Shown in pieces: positions 22,673 through 31,038 of a stretch of 45,782 nt of DNA. Each line of letters opens with the position of its first letter. Within the stretch, counting starts at the first letter, position 1. The DNA lies in IMG/VR virus record IMGVR_UViG_3300033153_005646, positions 1 to 45,782 of that record; one strand, written 5' to 3'. Source of the DNA: a virus. Under the pieces are notes generated by a model, which saw nothing but the letters and a program-made list of their open reading frames with translations, was not told the DNA's origin and did not search any database. Position numbers and translations under genes: made by a program.

Positions 22673-23365
22673 ATGAGCGATATAATAAAAATTGATAACC
22701 ACGTTGAACAAGGCCTAGATAGACGGCTTGAGCAATGGAAGGACAAACCAAACCTTGAGGGAAAGATAGTTGCCCACAATACGGGACTCCAAGAACTAGA
22801 GGACGTTTTTTTTGATTTATTAAACAAAAGGCTTGATTTAAGCCAGACCGAGGGCGAGCAACTAGACCAAGTTGGAACTATTGTCGGACAAGAAAGATTA
22901 AATTTTGATGATGATTTTTATAGAATTCTTTTACAGGCCAGAATAGGAATAAACGTTTCAAATGGCGAGCCGGAAAGAATAATTGATACTTTAAAATTGT
23001 TAACTTCGGCGAACTTTGTCCATTATATGAATTTAAATAATGCTGAAATCGCCGTTGGTTCTGACGGGATAATAAACCCGCTAACCGTGGAATTCTTAAT
23101 TAATAATTTGCAGCGCGTAGTAATGGGCGGCGTTCGCGTAAATTATCTTTGCATTTATGATGGCGAAGATTCTTTTTCTATGGACGGGCCAAATCCAAAA
23201 ACAATCGGAAAAGGTTTTGGTGATCTTTCCGACCCCGTAAATATTGGCGGAAAGTTTGGCGAGTGCTACAATATTAAAAATAAATTTAGCTTTGCAGGAA
23301 ATAACACAAGCGACGACGGGTTTGGGGATATAAACGACCCTCTAGTTGGCGGAGTTTTTGAATAA
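22673..23365 (+). CDS. Baseplate protein (DUF2612 / Mu gp48-like)
   Basis: 230 residues. LNKRLDLSQTEGEQLDQVGTIVGQERLNFDDDFYRILLQARIGINVSNG (about 50-98) and VEFLINNLQRVVMGGVRVNYLCIYD are DUF2612 hallmarks. The C-terminus holds two short repeats around GFGDLSDPVNIGG and GFGDINDPLVGG that may bind the first fibre. It completes the wedge set. Confidence 0.85.
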   Translation: MSDIIKIDNHVEQGLDRRLEQWKDKPNLEGKIVAHNTGLQELEDVFFDLLNKRLDLSQTEGEQLDQVGTIVGQERLNFDDDFYRILLQARIGINVSNGEPERIIDTLKLLTSANFVHYMNLNNAEIAVGSDGIINPLTVEFLINNLQRVVMGGVRVNYLCIYDGEDSFSMDGPNPKTIGKGFGDLSDPVNIGGKFGECYNIKNKFSFAGNNTSDDGFGDINDPLVGGVFE

Positions 23366-23382
23366 TTAAAAGGAGTTAGGAT

Positions 23383-24003
23383 ATGGTAAAACCAGTAAGT
23401 TTTATAGATTGGACGGACGGAAACCCCGATCAAGCTACGATTTCCGTCGAACCGTCGGCGGCAAAAAAAGAGGCCGGTTGGCTCCAAGATGAAAGGCCAC
23501 CGCGTCAAACTATGAATTGGGTTTTCCAAAACGTTGATGAATGGATTAAGTATTTAGATTCTCAGGTTGACGCATTTGCTAACCAAGGGATTATTTACGA
23601 TGCATTTGTTGGCGCCGGCGGAACCCACGCAGACATAAACGCTTTAATGGCGGACGGAGACATTGCAAATATTAAAAATGTTTTGGTTGTTTCTGCATTG
23701 GCCGTCGACACTACTCAGGAAATAGACCAAGACGGAATGAACTTTTATTTCAAAGCAGGCGCCGGAATTACTAAGAACGGGCCAACGGGCGCAGATATTG
23801 GCTTGCAAATTAACGCCGATCGAGTAAGAATTAAAGACGCGAGGTTTATCGGTTTTAATGATGTTGGTGTTGACGAAGCGTTAAAAATCCTAGCAACCAA
23901 GAAAAATAATTTAATTCATGGTTGTATGTTTAGCGATTGCGACACTCAAATAAATGACCTTGGAACTAATAACGTTTTAAATGCAAACATAGAAGAGGTG
24001 TAA
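23383..24003 (+). CDS. Tail fibre / short beta-helix protein
   Basis: 206 residues. The N-terminal WLQDERPPRQTMNWVFQNVDEWIKYLD is a recurrent attachment segment of tail fibres in several Gram-negative phages. The rest (about 75-206) has alternating hydrophobic turns such as VRIKDARFIGFNDV and NLIHGCMFSDCDTQI, like a right-handed beta-helix. It has no signal peptide, in contrast with the next two genes. Stop TAA is followed 2 bases later by the next ATG. Confidence 0.8.
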   Translation: MVKPVSFIDWTDGNPDQATISVEPSAAKKEAGWLQDERPPRQTMNWVFQNVDEWIKYLDSQVDAFANQGIIYDAFVGAGGTHADINALMADGDIANIKNVLVVSALAVDTTQEIDQDGMNFYFKAGAGITKNGPTGADIGLQINADRVRIKDARFIGFNDVGVDEALKILATKKNNLIHGCMFSDCDTQINDLGTNNVLNANIEEV

Positions 24004-24005
24004 TA

Positions 24006-25973
24006 ATGAAAAAAATTCTAATAAGTTTATTATTTTTTACCTTAACGCTCAGTGCGTTTGGGGAAATACCGGAAAGGTTACAATCTGATAATTTAACTTT
24101 TGGTCGTGGCGCAAACGCGGTCGACAAAGAGTTAATATTTGACGTTGGCGACGGCGCAAGTAATCCAAAACTATTGATTGATGAAACTTTGAAAATATTT
24201 AGTTTCAATAAAGACCTAGATAGTTCGGGTAATAACTTCACGTTTGGAGACGAAACAACGGCCGACAAGTTTATTAATTTTAATATCGGCGGCGAAGACG
24301 TTGGTTTTAAATATGACAATGCGAGCGGCGAGATTTTACAAAAAAAGAAAGTTGGCGATACTTATAAAAAATTAGGAACTGGCGCCGGTGGCGGTGGCGG
24401 AGAAAATTTTAATAATGCCTTTAATGAAGATCAAAACGCAGACGCAGAGGACGGAGTTCTTGGTTGGACGGAAACCGGCGGCGGAACTTTTACGGCCCCG
24501 ACGAACACTCCAATAAATGGCCCGCTAGGAGAAAAGTCTTTTTCTTTTTCTTCGTCGGCGCAAAATGACGAGGTTTGTTCCGCTTTATTGGATTTCGATC
24601 AAAATATTCTTTATCAAAAATCTTGCGAGGCCAGCATTTTTTATAAAGGAAGTGATTTGAACTTAGACTTGCTGGTCGTGAATGGTGATAGCGAAATTTT
24701 AAACCCATTATTCGGATCGGCCAGCTCAGAGGGAAATAATAGATCGTTAAAAGCTCAAACAATAATGGAAAAACATACCGTTTCTTTTGCTTGTCCGACC
24801 GCCGCAGAAATTGGGGCGGATGCTGATAAGGGAGATATTAAACTTTGTGTTAAAAACGTTGGAGCAAGTACGGCCCCAACTATTGTTTGGGATAAATCTT
24901 ATCAAGGGACTTTGCAGGGCCTTGTTGAGTCTGTTTTGCCGGATATTTCAAGCGCAAAAATATCATCAGCAGGTGCGGTAAACTCGTCAAGTGTTGATTT
25001 TTTACAGTCATGTAGCAATAGTGCAGGAAATTTTTCTTGCACATATAATACTGGTATATATTCGGTAACTCCAACGGTTCATGTTGTGACAAATGTTGAT
25101 GATACCGATGCAAATAACCTTACAATAAGAGTTGAATCAATGACTTCATCTGGGTTTTCTGGGATCGTTGGTTATCAAGCGGGCGCAGACGCTACCTTTG
25201 TTAAGAACTCATACGCATTCGACGTTATAGTGACCAAGCAAGGTGCGGACGCAAAACAATCCGTTCAAGTTTATAAATCTATTCCTAAAGTTGCTGAAAA
25301 TATAAATTCATTTACTGCAAGAATTAATGGGACAACAAATCAACCAATAAGCCAAAACACGCCGTGGGTTGAGGCCACATGTAGTAATCCGGCTGCCGGA
25401 ACATATGTTTGCGATCATTTAAGCGCTGATATTTTTGGGGTTGAACCATCTTGTACATGCAACATGGATTCAGCGGTAGCAAACACAGTAAGTTGCTCAA
25501 CAGTAGGTACTGCTAACGATTTTACAATTAGAACATCAGTTCTTGACACATTAACCGACGCAGATTTTGACATTCAATGTGACAAGCAAGAAGCAGATTT
25601 TAAAACACCAACGCAGCAACTTGTTATAGTCGGGCAAACCGTAAATAGTTACGCGGAGTCTAGCGGGAAAAATGCTCGAATTGAAAGCTGTACTGTTAAT
25701 AATTCCGGGACTCCGACCGTAAGCGCAGAAAGTGGGCTATGTGAGCCGTGGGTTTTATCTTTGACCGATACTGCGCCCGGAGATTCAACAGTGACAACAA
25801 ATGCTAATATTTTTTCAAAAGTGCCAGTTTGTACTTGCACCACCGATTCGGCCAATGTGCTTTGTAGGACGTCGGTTGCAAGTTCTAACGCAATAAGAGT
25901 TTATACTTACACAGCAACCACGGCCGCACTTGTCGATGCTGATTACTCAATTACATGTATGGGAGCGAGATAA
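24006..25973 (+). CDS. Exported, Cys-rich tail-fibre-like protein
   Basis: 655 residues. The first about 19 residues are a Sec signal peptide (KK, hydrophobic core, SAFG before EIPERLQ). Residues 25-125 resemble fibre head repeats (DNLTFGRGANA, KELIFDVGDG), ending in a Gly-rich linker (GAGGGGG). The C-terminal half (about 325-655) has about three modules of roughly 110 residues. Each holds paired cysteines (SCSNSAGNFSCTY; CTCNMDSA; CTCTTDSA), and the later two end DADFDIQCD and DADYSITCMG. Even cysteine spacing suggests disulfides formed in the periplasm. A fibre that must be exported is unusual and puts its target or assembly outside the cytoplasm. Confidence 0.8.
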   Translation: MKKILISLLFFTLTLSAFGEIPERLQSDNLTFGRGANAVDKELIFDVGDGASNPKLLIDETLKIFSFNKDLDSSGNNFTFGDETTADKFINFNIGGEDVGFKYDNASGEILQKKKVGDTYKKLGTGAGGGGGENFNNAFNEDQNADAEDGVLGWTETGGGTFTAPTNTPINGPLGEKSFSFSSSAQNDEVCSALLDFDQNILYQKSCEASIFYKGSDLNLDLLVVNGDSEILNPLFGSASSEGNNRSLKAQTIMEKHTVSFACPTAAEIGADADKGDIKLCVKNVGASTAPTIVWDKSYQGTLQGLVESVLPDISSAKISSAGAVNSSSVDFLQSCSNSAGNFSCTYNTGIYSVTPTVHVVTNVDDTDANNLTIRVESMTSSGFSGIVGYQAGADATFVKNSYAFDVIVTKQGADAKQSVQVYKSIPKVAENINSFTARINGTTNQPISQNTPWVEATCSNPAAGTYVCDHLSADIFGVEPSCTCNMDSAVANTVSCSTVGTANDFTIRTSVLDTLTDADFDIQCDKQEADFKTPTQQLVIVGQTVNSYAESSGKNARIESCTVNNSGTPTVSAESGLCEPWVLSLTDTAPGDSTVTTNANIFSKVPVCTCTTDSANVLCRTSVASSNAIRVYTYTATTAALVDADYSITCMGAR

Positions 25974-26479
25974 TGAAATTTTTAATACTATTTTTAATGA
26001 GTTTTAATTTGTGGGCCAGTTATTTGCCAGAATCAAAAATTGGACAAGACACAAGCGGGGTGGCGATTCATTCTAAAAAATCAAAATGCGAGGTTCAATA
26101 TTCTGAGCCATGCATATCAATAAAAGAAATGGGCAATCATTCTTATTCAAAAGTTATTCAAAGCGAAACGCTTGAAAGTAATAATGAACCTTGCGTTCCT
26201 CTTGTTGATTGCGATGAAAAATATATTGCTTTAAATTGTGACGAAGGATGGTCGAAAAGTAGAGGCTTGTTAAGCGTTTATTGTTACAAGTACACGCCTA
26301 GGCATGTTGGGCATGACTTAGCATTAAAATCATCTTACGAAGCCTTAGAACAAGAAAAAGAAGACGCTAAGCAATTATTAAAAGATACATTTAAAAACAA
26401 AAAAGGCGTTGGATTTAGCAACATGACAAAAGAAGAGCAAGATTCTTTGATTGAATATTTAATAGATAAAGTTAATTAG
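25973..26479 (+). CDS. Exported Cys-rich hypothetical protein
   Basis: The ATG at 25973 overlaps the fibre stop (TAATG). The 168-residue protein has a signal peptide ending near NLWAS|YLPE, eight cysteines between residues 35 and 105 (e.g. CEVQYSEPC, CVPLVDCDEKY, LNCDEGW, VYCYKY), and a charged helical C-terminus (KSSYEALEQEKEDAKQLLKDTF). Coupling suggests it works with the exported fibre, for example as its periplasmic chaperone or partner, but no family is recognised. Confidence 0.75.
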   Translation: MKFLILFLMSFNLWASYLPESKIGQDTSGVAIHSKKSKCEVQYSEPCISIKEMGNHSYSKVIQSETLESNNEPCVPLVDCDEKYIALNCDEGWSKSRGLLSVYCYKYTPRHVGHDLALKSSYEALEQEKEDAKQLLKDTFKNKKGVGFSNMTKEEQDSLIEYLIDKVN

Positions 26480-26491
26480 ATAGGATATTCC

Positions 26492-26704
26492 GTGTATAAT
26501 AAAAGAATGAATGAAAATGAATTATCAGTTGTGGCGGCAAACGAAATAGAATGGCGCAAACTTATGTGGCGAAAACTAGAAAGGGTTGAAGAAAACCAGG
26601 CCACAACGGATAACAGAGTCGTAAAGCTCGAAGTAAAAAACGCGGTGTTTGGGTCTATTTTCGGATTTGTGTTCGGAATAATTGGCTCGTATATATTTAA
26701 ATAA
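26492..26704 (+). CDS. XhlA-like membrane protein, possible holin partner
   Basis: The GTG at 26492 has a GATAGGAT ribosome site; an ATG at 26507 is the alternative. About 70 residues: acidic/helical EWRKLMWRKLERVEENQATTDNRVVKLEVK, then a C-terminal membrane helix (about 49-69: AVFGSIFGFVFGIIGSYIF). This matches the haemolysin XhlA type, a coiled coil with one membrane span that acts with holins. First gene of the lysis block. Confidence 0.75.
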   Translation: MYNKRMNENELSVVAANEIEWRKLMWRKLERVEENQATTDNRVVKLEVKNAVFGSIFGFVFGIIGSYIFK

Positions 26705-26726
26705 ACAACTAACAAAGGAATTTAAA

Positions 26727-26975
26727 ATGGAAAAAAAGCAAGACATTGACAAATTATTGAGGTTGGCCGGTTCTTTTAAAAGAACAATTAAAATTGGCGA
26801 AGATGTTATGGACGACAGTAAAGTGGACTTCAATGATATTGAACATTTGGGGCCCTTAGCAAAAGAAGTCAAGGAAATGGTTGCGCTTAAAAAACACTAC
26901 AAAGAAATGATTGCCGAGGGGAAAGACATCGACCCTATCGAAGCCGTTCAATTGTTGCAAGCAATCTTAGGTTAA
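26727..26975 (+). CDS. Small helical protein in lysis block
   Basis: 82 residues from ATG 26727 (AAAGGAA upstream). The sequence is charged and helical (LLRLAGSFKRTIKIGEDVMDDSKVDFNDIEHLGPLAKEVKEMVALKKHY ... DPIEAVQLLQAILG), with no membrane segment. I have seen similar small proteins next to holin genes but cannot assign a role. Its stop overlaps the next ATG as TAATG. Confidence 0.7.
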   Translation: MEKKQDIDKLLRLAGSFKRTIKIGEDVMDDSKVDFNDIEHLGPLAKEVKEMVALKKHYKEMIAEGKDIDPIEAVQLLQAILG

Positions 26976-27094
26976 TGAAAAAATTTTTGAAATTATTATT
27001 AAAAATAATTTTAGTCATAGGGGTCTGTTCGACCCCTATTTTTTCGGATGATATAAAAAAAATATTAACCATTTTAATTACAGGGGGTTTTTGA
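26975..27094 (+). CDS. Tiny membrane peptide, candidate small holin or lysis regulator
   Basis: A 39-residue frame coupled on both sides, TAATG to the gene before and TGATG to the gene after. The basic start (MKKFLKLLLK) is followed by a hydrophobic run IILVIGVC, then DDIKKILTILITGGF, a second amphipathic helix. A signal-like N-terminus plus short second helix fits a minimal holin or a secreted peptide. Against it: a strong terminator hairpin lies inside the frame at 27017-27044. Coupled overlap is the main support. Confidence 0.5.
   Translation: MKKFLKLLLKIILVIGVCSTPIFSDDIKKILTILITGGF
27017..27044 (+). terminator. Intrinsic terminator inside the lysis block
   Basis: ATAGGGGTC (27017-27025) pairs perfectly with GACCCCTAT (27031-27039) around TGTTC, followed by TTTTT. 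It lies inside the 39-residue frame at 26975, so the hairpin bases are also codons. It would cut transcription before the coiled-coil protein, lipoprotein and endolysin unless read through. Confidence 0.8.
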
Positions 27095-27321
27095 TGTTTG
27101 AAATATTAGAGTTGATAACTATGGGCGCCAAACTTTTTGGTAGCGAAAGAACTTTATATTATTACAAAAAAGCCAAGCAACTTGAAAATAAAATAAACAG
27201 GGTTGTCGATTCTGAGTTTTATAAAAAAGATATGGAATCTAAAGGTAAGGCCGAAAGGGAGCTCCAAAGCGAAACCAATAAACTAAGATTAGAATTCGTT
27301 AGCGAGGCAAAGAAATTATGA
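27094..27321 (+). CDS. Coiled-coil protein upstream of lipoprotein
   Basis: 75 residues from ATG 27094 (the TTG just before is not needed). The sequence is highly charged and helical (YYYKKAKQLENKINRVVDSEFYKKDMESKGKAERELQSETNKLRLEFVSEAKKL). A membrane span is not convincing in the first 20 residues. The stop overlaps the lipoprotein ATG. Position and coiled coil recall an i-spanin, but the missing anchor argues against a normal Rz. Confidence 0.6.
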   Translation: MFEILELITMGAKLFGSERTLYYYKKAKQLENKINRVVDSEFYKKDMESKGKAERELQSETNKLRLEFVSEAKKL

Positions 27322-27611
27322 AAAAAATATCGATATTATTACTTTTGTTTGTCATGGGTTGCGCCACCGGAATAAGCGGGCTTTTGAGATTTCAAGACAG
27401 AGAACTTTTAATTCATCCCGACAAGCCTGGCCTTGCATATCCGCACAACATTCAAGTTTGTGTTGAAAGGAGACGGGGGTTAAGGTGGTTAGGTAAAAAA
27501 TGCCACGTAGAGCACAGGATTGATTTTTATGACTTAAATGATAAGCCAACAAGAGACAAGCTTAGAGCGGCGGTTTTTAGCTGTAAATCAGCATTAAGAT
27601 TTAAATATTAA
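27318..27611 (+). CDS. Lipoprotein (lipobox), possible outer-membrane lysis partner
   Basis: 97 residues with a signal peptide ending in a lipobox, VMGC, cysteine at about 15, so it should be lipidated. The mature part is basic (CVERRRGLRWLGKKCHVEHR) with three more cysteines. It is larger and less Pro-rich than typical o-spanins, yet lies directly before the amidase. It may be an unusual outer-membrane spanin or an anti-superinfection lipoprotein. Confidence 0.75.
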   Translation: MKKISILLLLFVMGCATGISGLLRFQDRELLIHPDKPGLAYPHNIQVCVERRRGLRWLGKKCHVEHRIDFYDLNDKPTRDKLRAAVFSCKSALRFKY

Positions 27612-28036
27612 TGAGAAATATAAACAAAGCCGTTGTTCACTGTACAGGGTCGGACGAGAAAAAAGATAGCTCATTCGAGAGAGTGAAATTACTACACACT
27701 GGAAATAAAAAAACTCCAATATCATGGGGAAAATATCAAACATTTTGTCGCGGTTGGTCTGATATTGGTTATAATTTTTTAATAATGAACGATGGCGAAA
27801 TTTTACCAGGCCGGCCAATTCACAAAAAAGGCGCTCACTGCAAAGGTCACAACCATGACTCTATTGGCATTTGCTTGATCGGAAACAAAGAGTTTTCAAA
27901 AGAGCAGTTTGAATCTTATAAAAAGTTAAAAGAGGAGTTAAAGGTTGAGTTCGGATTAAAAGACTCAGGCTTTTACCCTCACAACCACTTTAATAAGAAT
28001 AAGACTTGCCCTAATTTCGATTTAAATTCTTTATAA
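27611..28036 (+). CDS. Endolysin: N-acetylmuramoyl-L-alanine amidase (Amidase_2, T7 lysozyme type)
   Basis: 141 residues, single catalytic domain, no signal peptide. Zinc ligands are likely His10 (AVVHCTGS), a His in YPHNHF (124 or 126) and Cys133 (KTCPNF), with Lys131 before it. WSDIGYNFLI (about 49-58) and HDSIGICLIGN (about 82-92) complete the family pattern. It cuts the amide bond between MurNAc and the peptide. The absence of a signal implies holin-dependent release. Coupled to the lipoprotein stop (TAATG). Confidence 0.92.
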   Translation: MRNINKAVVHCTGSDEKKDSSFERVKLLHTGNKKTPISWGKYQTFCRGWSDIGYNFLIMNDGEILPGRPIHKKGAHCKGHNHDSIGICLIGNKEFSKEQFESYKKLKEELKVEFGLKDSGFYPHNHFNKNKTCPNFDLNSL

Positions 28037-28093
28037 AACCGATAATTCGTGACAAAATGTAATAAGTACACAACTTAAAAAAAGAGGTTTAAA

Positions 28094-29539
28094 ATGGCCA
28101 ATCCGGGCGTAGAGACTACAATAAATTTTTCCGATAGCGAAGCATTTACTTTCGATGCTGAAAAAATAGAATTTGCCGAAGGGAAAGCAAAGCTAAAAAA
28201 GGTTTCTTATCCAAACGAGGCCGGTTATTATAATTTCAATACTGACGATGACCTTGACCCTATAAGGGGTGCGTACTCAATGACCCTAGTTGGAGTTCCA
28301 AGCAATACCGCGACGGTATCAGGCGGTAAATTAAATTTTGTTGATAGCAATCAATCAAGGGCGGTATTAAGTAAAGACATTTTAGACCCTACCAAAGGAA
28401 CGATACATTTTAAATTTACTCCTAATTTTGCCGACACCACCTTAAAGCAATATATTTTTTCTGTATTTGATCCCACACTAACAAATCCAACATTAATAGA
28501 GTTATCCGCTCTCCACTCAGCGTTAGGCGGTGTTAATTTTTCTCTTATAGTAAAGGATTCATCTGGTAGTACTGTTTTCACACAAACAAAAAGAATAGAC
28601 CCACTTGTTGCAGGACAAGAATACGATATGAAATTATGTTATGACTTTGTAGCGGGAAATTCGAGATTTTTTCTTGATGGTGTTCAAGGGTGGGAATCAA
28701 GCGCCACAGCAACCATGACGTTTGGTGCAAGTCATACTTTCCAAATTGGCGAAGCTAGGGTTCATATAGAAAACGCTGACTTTTCAATTGATGATTTACA
28801 AATCAGCAATATAGCAACCGAGTCGGACGATACTGGGTTTGCCGTCCCGGTTGCGGAGTTTAAAGATTATCCAAACGGCGATAGCAGTAATATTTTGTCC
28901 GACCTACCAATGTATATGTCCGATTTGATCGCCTTTGATTCTGCGGAAACGAAACTCGAACAGGACGAAATTAAATACCAAATGAAATATAGGGGCAATG
29001 CATATTATATTGTTGATAATGTTGCTACTATTTCAGATGGCTCTTATGCCCAAAGCAATACTCTTGCCGAGATACAAGCGTCTTTGGCGCTAGGTGAAAT
29101 CGACATATCGCCAGACTCTCCGGTTCAAATGATTACACTGCTCCACGCGGACGATGGTTACTCTACGCCCGAAATAGAAAGTATGACTCTTGGATATGGT
29201 TTTTATTTTGAATCGTCAGAGATTCCGAAATGCGTGGTCTCCGGCACTGTTTTGGATAATAATGGCCTTCCAGTTTCCGGGGCAATCGTAGAGTTTGATT
29301 CCTTGGAAAATTATTTTTACGGGGAACATTTAATTGCAAAAAAAGCAGTATTTACGACGGACGATCTTGGTCAATTTTATGCTCAATTAATTGAAACGGA
29401 AACCACGGCAAAAACCGTTAACTGCAAAATATCTTATACAGAAAACGGAAAAACCGTTGTTGATATATATCCGAAATTAACAATCCCAAATCTTGCCAAT
29501 GAAGAGTTTCAAAAAATAGTTGCCGATTCAAAATTGTAA
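28094..29539 (+). CDS. LamG-like / fibre-type surface protein with C-terminal Ig-like domain
   Basis: 481 residues after the lysis genes. Residues about 65-235 form a concanavalin/LamG-like sandwich (GTIHFKFTPNFADTTLKQYIFSVF, YDMKLCYDFVAGNSRFFLDGVQGWES). Residues about 370-455 include CVVSGTVLDNNGLPVSGAIVEF, a carboxypeptidase-regulatory-like beta domain. It begins AAAGAGG-ATG after a 57-base gap. Likely a second receptor-binding or capsid-attached fibre. It has no signal peptide. Confidence 0.75.
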   Translation: MANPGVETTINFSDSEAFTFDAEKIEFAEGKAKLKKVSYPNEAGYYNFNTDDDLDPIRGAYSMTLVGVPSNTATVSGGKLNFVDSNQSRAVLSKDILDPTKGTIHFKFTPNFADTTLKQYIFSVFDPTLTNPTLIELSALHSALGGVNFSLIVKDSSGSTVFTQTKRIDPLVAGQEYDMKLCYDFVAGNSRFFLDGVQGWESSATATMTFGASHTFQIGEARVHIENADFSIDDLQISNIATESDDTGFAVPVAEFKDYPNGDSSNILSDLPMYMSDLIAFDSAETKLEQDEIKYQMKYRGNAYYIVDNVATISDGSYAQSNTLAEIQASLALGEIDISPDSPVQMITLLHADDGYSTPEIESMTLGYGFYFESSEIPKCVVSGTVLDNNGLPVSGAIVEFDSLENYFYGEHLIAKKAVFTTDDLGQFYAQLIETETTAKTVNCKISYTENGKTVVDIYPKLTIPNLANEEFQKIVADSKL

Positions 29540-29547
29540 AAATAAAA

Positions 29548-29567
29548 AAGGGCCAATTCTGGCCCTT
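29548..29567 (-). terminator. Terminator between convergent operons
   Basis: AAGGGCC (29548-29554) pairs perfectly with GGCCCTT (29561-29567). Read on the minus strand it is followed by six T, so it mainly ends the YqaJ gene; on the plus strand the T-run is missing, but the stem may also slow readthrough from 29539. Confidence 0.75.
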
Positions 29568-29578
29568 GTAAAAACCTT

Positions 29579-30955
29579 TTAGTTTTCGAAAGTTATCCCG
29601 CCGATTGTCTCGGGTTCTTTTTCTTTTTTTCGTAACGATAATATATCAACCATTTTTTTAATTTCTTCGTTTTTGGATTTCTTAAATTGTCCGATACAAT
29701 ATTTTATTCGCCATTCATCGCCTTTGGTTTTCCAACCTTTTGGCATTTTCCCAGTTATCGGATTTTTCCAATTTTCAACGTAACTTTCATGCTCTTGATT
29801 CGCGACAATTTCATCTATCCTATTAATGACCGGTTCAACGTTGCATTGAATTTCTTCGGGCAATCTTTTTAAATCATCAACAAGCTCGCTTGTGGCCTCG
29901 GCTTTTGTTTTTACTTTAGGGATAGTTATTTTAAAGCTTGGTTTTCCGGCCGAAGTATATTTTTCCATACTTGGTTCGTCTGGGAATTGTTCAATTGAAT
30001 CGACTATAATTCCGGGGTTTCCGCATTTTTTTAGCTCATTTAACCATAAGACAAACGCGTCAAACGCCGCCTTATAATCGACCTTTTCCGAACCGAAAAC
30101 CTCTGTTAACTTAAAGCCCATGCAATCCATTTTATTGTGATTTCTTAGCGGGTGGTTATATATTTCATCTTTTGATTTTGACAATCTGTCTACTATGTCG
30201 CCAAGAATTTCATCGCTTGAGCTTTTTGCATCTTCTTTTAATTTTTTCTCTTCTTTTTTTAATAACTCATAACCTAAAACCATATTAACAAATGCTTCGT
30301 TTGTTATTGGCAAGACGTCAACCTTTTCGGCTTCTGGGCGAATTCCGTCTTGTACACTTTTCCAAAATTCAAACATTGCGGGAACGAGCGTTTTGTTAAT
30401 ATACTCTTCGATTGTTGAGTCTCTTAATATTTTTAAAGTGTAGGCCTCTTTCATGTTTTGGCCGTCGATGTCCTTTGTTTCAATTATTCCCGTTAAGTGA
30501 ATCGCCTTAGCTCCTGACACAAAAAATTGTTGGCAAATTTGATCTAAATATTGGCGCGGGATTCTTTCGAAAAAACTTAGACTTTCGTTTTTCATTGCTT
30601 CGAATATTTCTTTTCCCATAAACTTACATTCCCAACCTTCGCAAACCTGAGAATTCCAACCATCTAGCGAGGCCCTTAAAAATTCAAAACTTGAGTGTGT
30701 AAAAGTTGCCGGTTTCCAAGTTAGCCCTGTACTGAATTCAAAACCTGGCCTGGCCCAAGCTTCAAACCTATGCCCCTTATCCTGTATAAACGTATTTTCT
30801 TGATCGTCCTCATTTATGGTTTTATTAAATTTTTCATCCCACAATTGTAGTTTAGTTTTAAATTTTGATTTGCCCATTATAATCGGCGCGTCACTTGCTC
30901 CGATACCCTCTAAGCGCCATTTGAGCCAATCTAGTGTATTTTGCGAATGTTCCAT
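29579..30955 (-). CDS. YqaJ-type viral recombinase / exonuclease
   Basis: 458 residues. The N-terminal PD-(D/E)XK domain shows WLKWRLEGIGASDAPIIMGKSKFKT (about 10-34), FIQDKGHRFEAWARPGF (about 55-71), RASLDGWN (Asp near 96), ECKFMGK (Glu/Lys near 108) and RQYLDQICQQFFVSGAKA. It degrades 5' strands to give 3' tails for annealing with the Sak4/SSB set at 31281-33424. The C-terminal half is helical and family-variable. Sole gene on this strand here, transcribed divergently from the recombination operon via the overlapping promoters at 30987-31038. Confidence 0.9.
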   Translation of the reverse strand: MEHSQNTLDWLKWRLEGIGASDAPIIMGKSKFKTKLQLWDEKFNKTINEDDQENTFIQDKGHRFEAWARPGFEFSTGLTWKPATFTHSSFEFLRASLDGWNSQVCEGWECKFMGKEIFEAMKNESLSFFERIPRQYLDQICQQFFVSGAKAIHLTGIIETKDIDGQNMKEAYTLKILRDSTIEEYINKTLVPAMFEFWKSVQDGIRPEAEKVDVLPITNEAFVNMVLGYELLKKEEKKLKEDAKSSSDEILGDIVDRLSKSKDEIYNHPLRNHNKMDCMGFKLTEVFGSEKVDYKAAFDAFVLWLNELKKCGNPGIIVDSIEQFPDEPSMEKYTSAGKPSFKITIPKVKTKAEATSELVDDLKRLPEEIQCNVEPVINRIDEIVANQEHESYVENWKNPITGKMPKGWKTKGDEWRIKYCIGQFKKSKNEEIKKMVDILSLRKKEKEPETIGGITFEN

Positions 30956-30986
30956 TTTTATCCTTTTGAAAAAGTTTTAAATTGAT

Positions 30987-31038
30987 TTGACAAATTAATC
31001 ATTAAGTTCGAATATGTCAATCACAAATTAATCATTAA
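30987..31038. promoter_or_regulatory. Face-to-face overlapping divergent promoters with twin 16-bp operators
   Basis: Rightward: TTGACA (30987-30992) - 17 bases - GAATAT (31010-31015). Leftward: TTGACA (complement 31015-31020) - 17 bases - TAATTT (complement 30992-30997). The two promoters occupy the same 34 bp, so only one polymerase can bind at a time. A 16-base direct repeat ACAAATTAATCATTAA occurs at 30990-31005 (covering both promoters) and at 31023-31038 (just after the rightward start). The HTH gene at 31060 is a likely binder. This is a compact switch between the exonuclease and the rest of the replication genes. Confidence 0.7.

Noticed and set aside
27094-27611. Standard Rz/Rz1 spanin pair
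   Set aside because: The upstream protein has no clear membrane anchor, and the lipoprotein is large, basic and not Pro-rich; only position and lipobox fit.
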